Below are positions 6,006 through 8,925 of a stretch of DNA of 8,925 bases, one piece after another. The notes under the pieces are model-generated. The model was given only the letters and a program-made list of their open reading frames with translations. It was not told where the DNA came from and did no database searches. The position numbers and the translations under genes are program-made. The DNA comes from Bacteroidota bacterium. GTDB lineage: Bacteria > Bacteroidota > Bacteroidia > B-17B0 > Aurantibacillaceae. The stretch lies in assembly GCA_947449125.1 (NCBI GenBank), contig CANFQR010000037.1:1-8925 (forward strand). Direction: 5' to 3'. Numbering within the stretch: the first letter of the stretch is position 1; every line of letters starts with the position of its first letter.

Positions 6006-6037
6006 AAAAAGCTGGTGCACTGGTGCAACAGCTTTTT
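6006..6037. terminator. Bidirectional terminator between convergent genes
   Basis: AAAAAGCTG (6006-6014) pairs with CAGCTTTTT (6029-6037). After a G/A mismatch the stem continues with four more pairs (TGCA at 6016-6019 with TGCA at 6024-6027) and a CTGG loop. A run on one side and T run on the other serve both strands. It lies between the plus-strand membrane-protein gene ending at 6001 and the minus-strand yqeY ending at 6064. Confidence 0.88.
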
Positions 6038-6063
6038 GAAATTTAAAAATATAATAGATTTAC

Positions 6064-6504
6064 CTAAGCCAACATTTCTTTTACCAGCGTAGAAACTAAT
6101 TTGTTGTCTGCTTTACCTGCAAATATTTTAGACGCTGCACCCATTATTTTACCCATATCAGCCGAGCCGGTTGCGCCAACTGAAGCAATAATTTTTGAAA
6201 GCTCGGATTTTATCTCATCTTCTGTCATTTGCTTGGGTAAAAAACTTTCCATAATATTTGCCTGAGAAAGTTCTTCTGTCTCTAAATCAGGCCTGTTCTG
6301 ATTTTTATAGATATCTGCCGATTCTTTCCGTTTTTTAACTTCCTTTTGCAGAGCTTTATTTACCGATTCGTCTGTTAATCCTTCTGGTGATGTTTTTAAT
6401 AATAATATAACTGATTTTATAGCACGCAATGCCTCTAATCGTTTAGAATCTTTTGCAAGCATTGCTGTTTTAATTTCATTATTAATCGTTTCTTCAATAT
6501 TCAT
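6064..6504 (-). CDS. yqeY: GatB/YqeY domain-containing protein
   Basis: The 146-residue protein is a full-length stand-alone YqeY, related to the C-terminal tRNA-binding helical domain of GatB (the Glu-tRNA amidotransferase subunit). Typical features are the N-terminal DSKRLEALRAIKSVI (19-33), the VKKRKESADIYKNQNRPDL block (55-73), ESFLPKQMTEDEI (86-98) and the C-terminal DMGKIMGAASKIFAGKADNK segment (115-134). No signal peptide or membrane span is present; it is cytoplasmic. Stand-alone YqeY has been proposed to act in tRNA-dependent amidation or related tRNA handling, but its role is not settled. In many Bacteroidota it follows ftsZ in the dcw cluster; here it stands alone with its own promoter-like element, convergent with the membrane-protein gene. 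The start is the ATG at 6504, 27 bases after a consensus -7 box. Confidence 0.95.
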   Translation of the reverse strand: MNIEETINNEIKTAMLAKDSKRLEALRAIKSVILLLKTSPEGLTDESVNKALQKEVKKRKESADIYKNQNRPDLETEELSQANIMESFLPKQMTEDEIKSELSKIIASVGATGSADMGKIMGAASKIFAGKADNKLVSTLVKEMLA

Positions 6505-6530
6505 ATCTTATCTTGTTTAAATTAATATTA

Positions 6531-6538
6531 CAAAAATA
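6531..6538 (-). promoter_or_regulatory. Putative yqeY promoter -7 element
   Basis: The minus strand reads TATTTTTG (within TATATTTTTG), a match to TAnnTTTG, ending 27 bases before the yqeY ATG. The same decamer is found at similar distance before mraZ and both secreted-protein genes. No -33 TTG is obvious. Confidence 0.55.
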
Positions 6539-6577
6539 TACTTTAATTATTACCTGCAGTTTACTTTAGAGCAAATA

Positions 6578-6637
6578 AAAACCGCAGACTTCACGAGAAA
6601 GGCAGAACAATACTACCCAACGGAAATCTGCGGTCTT
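6578..6637 (-). terminator. Terminator hairpin with long loop after the first secreted-protein gene
   Basis: ACCGCAGA (6581-6588) and TCTGCGGT (6627-6634) form a perfect GC-rich 8-bp stem around 38 bases. Read on the minus strand the right flank is TTTTTATTTG, a terminator-like tail, about 15 bases past the stop at 6650. Inside the loop GGTAG can pair with CTGCC (one G·U), giving a two-tier hairpin. It also separates this unit from the yqeY promoter. Confidence 0.7.
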
Positions 6638-6649
6638 AAAATTAGTTTG

Positions 6650-7660
6650 TTAGTGACAAACAGAAATTTTTCCCGATTTAAGCGATTTATTTTCGGAACC
6701 AATAATGCTGTACATATATAAACCTGTTGAAAAATTTGAAACATCGAGTTTTAATTTTCCTTCATTAAAATCTTGAGATGCTATTAAATTTCCGGTAACG
6801 TCGTAAACCATAACAAATTTAGCCTCTATACTCTCAGTCACAAAATTCACATTTGCAGTTGATGGATTAGGGAATACTTGTAAATCAACAACTTTACCAT
6901 TGTTAGTTGTTAAGGCTGTTGTAACAGCAGGCTTCTTTCTTGAAACAACGGTTTGAGTTTGTGTACCTGCCAATGGTGCAACTACAGTTGCTGTGCTAAT
7001 ACTAAATAAAGCTTCTTTTGTACCTAAATTGTAATAATCATAATTTTTTTGAGTTACAGAACCAGAACCAAGCTGTACAGTAAAATTAAGAGTTTGGGTA
7101 GTTACCACTCTATATACACTGGTATATGTACCATTTGGAATAACCAAAGTTCCCTGGCCATCAGCAATGGTGTTGCTATTTCCGGTAAACGGACCTGTTT
7201 GTGATAAGGCAGGAATACTAATACTACCTGAAGTTGCAGAAGTACTTGAGGTATTTAAACTCATTGGGTAAGCTGCTACAATTGCAGGTGCAGAGTAAAT
7301 TAAATTCGCAGCTAATCCGCTTACTAAAATATTTCCGCCCCAATATTTTAAATCAGAAGCAGAAGATTTGTAATAAGACAAATTATTTGTAACAGATCCT
7401 AATTGAACTCCAGGAATAGGGTAAGATGTATTCGTGTTGGCTGTGGCTGTGTAATTATTAATAACGCTACTATGAGTTAAAATAGTTGAAAAATTCCACA
7501 ATACTCCTGAACCTGATGCTCCAGGGTTAATTGCTGTAGAATCACATTGCCAAGTTGAAAACATATCTCCGGCTGCTGGAGAATGATTCGCATTTGTTAA
7601 CTGAGCATTTAGTGACATTCCTGCCAAAAACGCAATAAAAGAAAAATAAATTTTTTTCAT
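6650..7660 (-). CDS. Secreted protein with T9SS type A sorting domain (paralogue 1)
   Basis: The 336-residue product has a signal peptide (1-20, MKKIYFSF...SLNAQ) and a C-terminal type A sorting domain of the Por secretion system (about 257-336: LQVFPNPSTANVNF at 260-273, VYDVTGNLI at 285-293, STGLYMYSI at 311-319, LKSGKISV at 327-334). It should cross the inner membrane by Sec and the outer membrane by the T9SS, with the tail cleaved or anchored at the surface. The mature region (21-250) is rich in Ser, Thr, Asn and Gly, probably all beta, with motifs QCDS (38-41), PGASGSG (46-52), LKYWGGN (104-110), YPMSLN (131-136) and RVVTTQT (184-190). I recognise no enzyme or adhesin family. The next gene upstream is a clear paralogue sharing all of these motifs, so the pair is a tandem duplication. 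Its own promoter-like element and terminator indicate separate transcription. Confidence 0.9.
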   Translation of the reverse strand: MKKIYFSFIAFLAGMSLNAQLTNANHSPAAGDMFSTWQCDSTAINPGASGSGVLWNFSTILTHSSVINNYTATANTNTSYPIPGVQLGSVTNNLSYYKSSASDLKYWGGNILVSGLAANLIYSAPAIVAAYPMSLNTSSTSATSGSISIPALSQTGPFTGNSNTIADGQGTLVIPNGTYTSVYRVVTTQTLNFTVQLGSGSVTQKNYDYYNLGTKEALFSISTATVVAPLAGTQTQTVVSRKKPAVTTALTTNNGKVVDLQVFPNPSTANVNFVTESIEAKFVMVYDVTGNLIASQDFNEGKLKLDVSNFSTGLYMYSIIGSENKSLKSGKISVCH

Positions 7661-7684
7661 AAAATTAAATGTTTAGTATTTCCC

Positions 7685-7692
7685 CAAAAATA
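7685..7692 (-). promoter_or_regulatory. Putative promoter -7 element of paralogue 1
   Basis: TATTTTTG on the minus strand (within TATATTTTTG) matches TAnnTTTG and ends 25 bases before the ATG at 7660. It lies after the terminator of the upstream paralogue, so this gene probably has its own transcript. Confidence 0.55.
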
Positions 7693-7733
7693 TAAAAAAA
7701 AAGTCTTTGTAATATTTTTTATAGTTAATTAAT

Positions 7734-7766
7734 AAAAAAAGTCATCCATTTATGAATGACTTTTTT
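7734..7766 (-). terminator. Terminator after paralogue 2
   Basis: GTCATCCAT (7741-7749) and ATGAATGAC (7752-7760) form a stem flanked by A7 and T6 runs. On the minus-strand transcript the single irregular position becomes a U·G wobble followed by seven U residues, whereas on the plus strand it is a C/A mismatch. This marks the hairpin as serving the minus-strand gene that stops at 7788. Confidence 0.85.
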
Positions 7767-7787
7767 ACATTTTTTTTAAAACTACTA

Positions 7788-8807
7788 TTAATGTAAAACA
7801 GTAATTTTTCCGGTTTTTAATAGTTGATTGTCAGCGCCCGTCACATTAAAAATATCCATGCCATTCGCATAATCAGATACATTTAAAGTTAATTTACCAT
7901 CTGTAAATAATTTAGATTCAATTAACTTGCCACTTACATCATAAATAAACACATGTTTAGCACTTTTATTTTCTGTATTAAAATTTAATTGAGTAGTAGC
8001 CGGATTTGGATAAACTAACAAATCACTTATTAATTGAACATTTTCTTTTACTCCAACTGGAGATGGCATCAATCTGTTAACTACCGTTTGCGTTGATGGT
8101 GCACCAAAAGCAGGAACGTTTAAAGTTGATGTTGATATAGTAAATAATGACGACTTAAAATTGGCCGAGTAATAATCGTAATTCATTTGCGTAACCGTTC
8201 CATTTGCAAGGGCCGTAGTAAATTCTATTGTTTGTGTGGTTACCACTCTAATAACGTTTGTAAATGTACCAAATGGCAAGATAACTGTTCCTGTAGCATC
8301 GGCTATTACCCCGCTGTTTCCAATAAAAGTTCCATTTAAAGAAAGTGGTGAAGAAACATTTATTGTACCGCCTGTAACCGAAGAGCTGGTAGAATTTAAA
8401 CTCATCGGATAAACAGCAGAGACTGCGGGTGAAGTATAAATTAAATTTCCACTAACCGGACCCGCGGTAATGTTTCCGCCCCAGTATTTTAAAAACGACG
8501 AACTGGTTGTATAGTAAGAAATATTATTAATTGATGAAGCCACAGTTATTCCAGGCACCGGATAAGGATTTACAGTTGATGTGGGCATAGCTGTGAAATT
8601 ATTTACTATTGCCGTGTGAGCCACAACACTTGAAAAATTCCAGCTAACACCTGTTCCTGAAGCACCGGGTGAAACTCCTAATGAGTCGCACTGAACAGTG
8701 GCAAATTGCTCTCCTGAAACTGGCGAATGATTAGCTTCAGTTAATGTTTGCGCATTTAACGCTAAACCCAAAACAACAAATAAACTTAACGCATAAATTT
8801 TTTTCAT
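7788..8807 (-). CDS. Secreted protein with T9SS type A sorting domain (paralogue 2)
   Basis: This 339-residue protein is the tandem paralogue of the gene at 6650-7660; by eye about half of aligned positions are identical along the whole length. It has a signal peptide (1-20, ending LNAQ), the shared mature-domain motifs EANHSP (24-29), QCDS (39-42), PGASGTG (47-53), LKYWGGN (106-112), YPMSLN (133-138), RVVTTQT (187-193) and MNYDYY (208-213), and a type A sorting tail from about 262 (LLVYPNPATTQLNF at 263-276, IYDVSGKLI at 288-296, LLKTGKITVLH at 329-339). In the tail an Asp (D318, in NGMDIF) replaces the Tyr usual at this place, a one-base change from a TAT codon. The function of the mature domain is unknown. 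A promoter-like element upstream and a terminator downstream define a single-gene unit. Confidence 0.9.
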   Translation of the reverse strand: MKKIYALSLFVVLGLALNAQTLTEANHSPVSGEQFATVQCDSLGVSPGASGTGVSWNFSSVVAHTAIVNNFTAMPTSTVNPYPVPGITVASSINNISYYTTSSSFLKYWGGNITAGPVSGNLIYTSPAVSAVYPMSLNSTSSSVTGGTINVSSPLSLNGTFIGNSGVIADATGTVILPFGTFTNVIRVVTTQTIEFTTALANGTVTQMNYDYYSANFKSSLFTISTSTLNVPAFGAPSTQTVVNRLMPSPVGVKENVQLISDLLVYPNPATTQLNFNTENKSAKHVFIYDVSGKLIESKLFTDGKLTLNVSDYANGMDIFNVTGADNQLLKTGKITVLH

Positions 8808-8832
8808 AAAACAATTTAATTAAATATTTAAA

Positions 8833-8840
8833 CAAAAATA
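8833..8840 (-). promoter_or_regulatory. Putative promoter -7 element of paralogue 2
   Basis: TATTTTTG on the minus strand (within TATATTTTTG) matches TAnnTTTG and ends 26 bases before the ATG at 8807, nearly the same spacing as at paralogue 1. No -33 TTG is visible at the expected distance. The rest of 8841-8925 shows no gene. Confidence 0.55.
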
Positions 8841-8925
8841 TAAAAAACTAGTGAATAGTTTTATGCTGTAATTGATGGAAATTATTTTATCAAGAATGAA
8901 CTGTCTCCAAAACTCAAAAATCTGT

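Noticed and set aside
6064..6504. yqeY as part of the dcw cluster with mraZ
   Set aside because: Although yqeY often follows ftsZ in Bacteroidota, here it is about 6 kb upstream of mraZ, separated by plus-strand genes and terminators, and has its own promoter-like element.
7661..7787. Read-through operon of the two secreted-protein paralogues
   Set aside because: A strong strand-specific terminator at 7734-7766 and a consensus -7 element at 7685-7692 separate them into two units.
1..8925. Mobile element, CRISPR array, tRNA or rRNA
   Set aside because: No transposase or integrase frames, terminal repeats, regularly spaced repeats, or tRNA/rRNA-like sequence were found on either strand.

Overview
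This AT-rich window comes from a member of the Bacteroidota. The evidence is direct: a PorP/SprF outer-membrane protein, a CHU_C/SprB-type protein and two proteins with type A sorting tails all belong to the type IX secretion system (T9SS). Start codons lack Shine-Dalgarno sequences, and several genes carry a TAnnTTTG-type -7 element, the promoter signature of this phylum. The exact class cannot be settled from sequence alone; a flavobacterium or a related gliding or T9SS-bearing lineage is likely. No tRNA, rRNA, CRISPR array or mobile element was seen.

Left part, minus strand (1-2729): the window opens inside mraZ, the first gene and autoregulator of the division/cell-wall (dcw) cluster, whose rest lies off the left edge. 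Its promoter region carries four 10-bp-spaced MraZ boxes. Upstream is a three-gene unit transcribed toward mraZ: a GlsB/OlsB-like lipid N-acyltransferase, the ribosome-assembly GTPase EngB (overlapping the former by 11 bp) and a small conserved protein of unknown function. It is closed by an intrinsic terminator at 661-690.

Central part, plus strand (2800-6001): two gene pairs. The first is a miniature SprB-like cargo (signal peptide, one SprB-type repeat, CHU_C sorting domain) coupled by an ATGA overlap to a PorP/SprF partner, which probably anchors or exports it. The second is a PadR-family repressor followed without any gap by a membrane protein. That protein appears to combine an N-terminal helical cytoplasmic domain, two copies of a GldL-like transmembrane hairpin and a GldM-like periplasmic domain. 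The PadR promoter has a perfect 10-bp inverted repeat bracketing its -7 box, which suggests autoregulation of the pair. This second pair is the most unusual part of the window: it resembles a fused version of the GldL/GldM motor components but lacks the membrane glutamate of GldL.

Right part, minus strand (6064-8807): a YqeY/GatB-like protein convergent with the membrane-protein gene (shared bidirectional terminator), then two tandem paralogous secreted proteins of unknown function with T9SS type A tails. Each has its own promoter and terminator. A TATATTTTTG element 23-27 bases before the ATG recurs at mraZ, yqeY and both secreted-protein genes.
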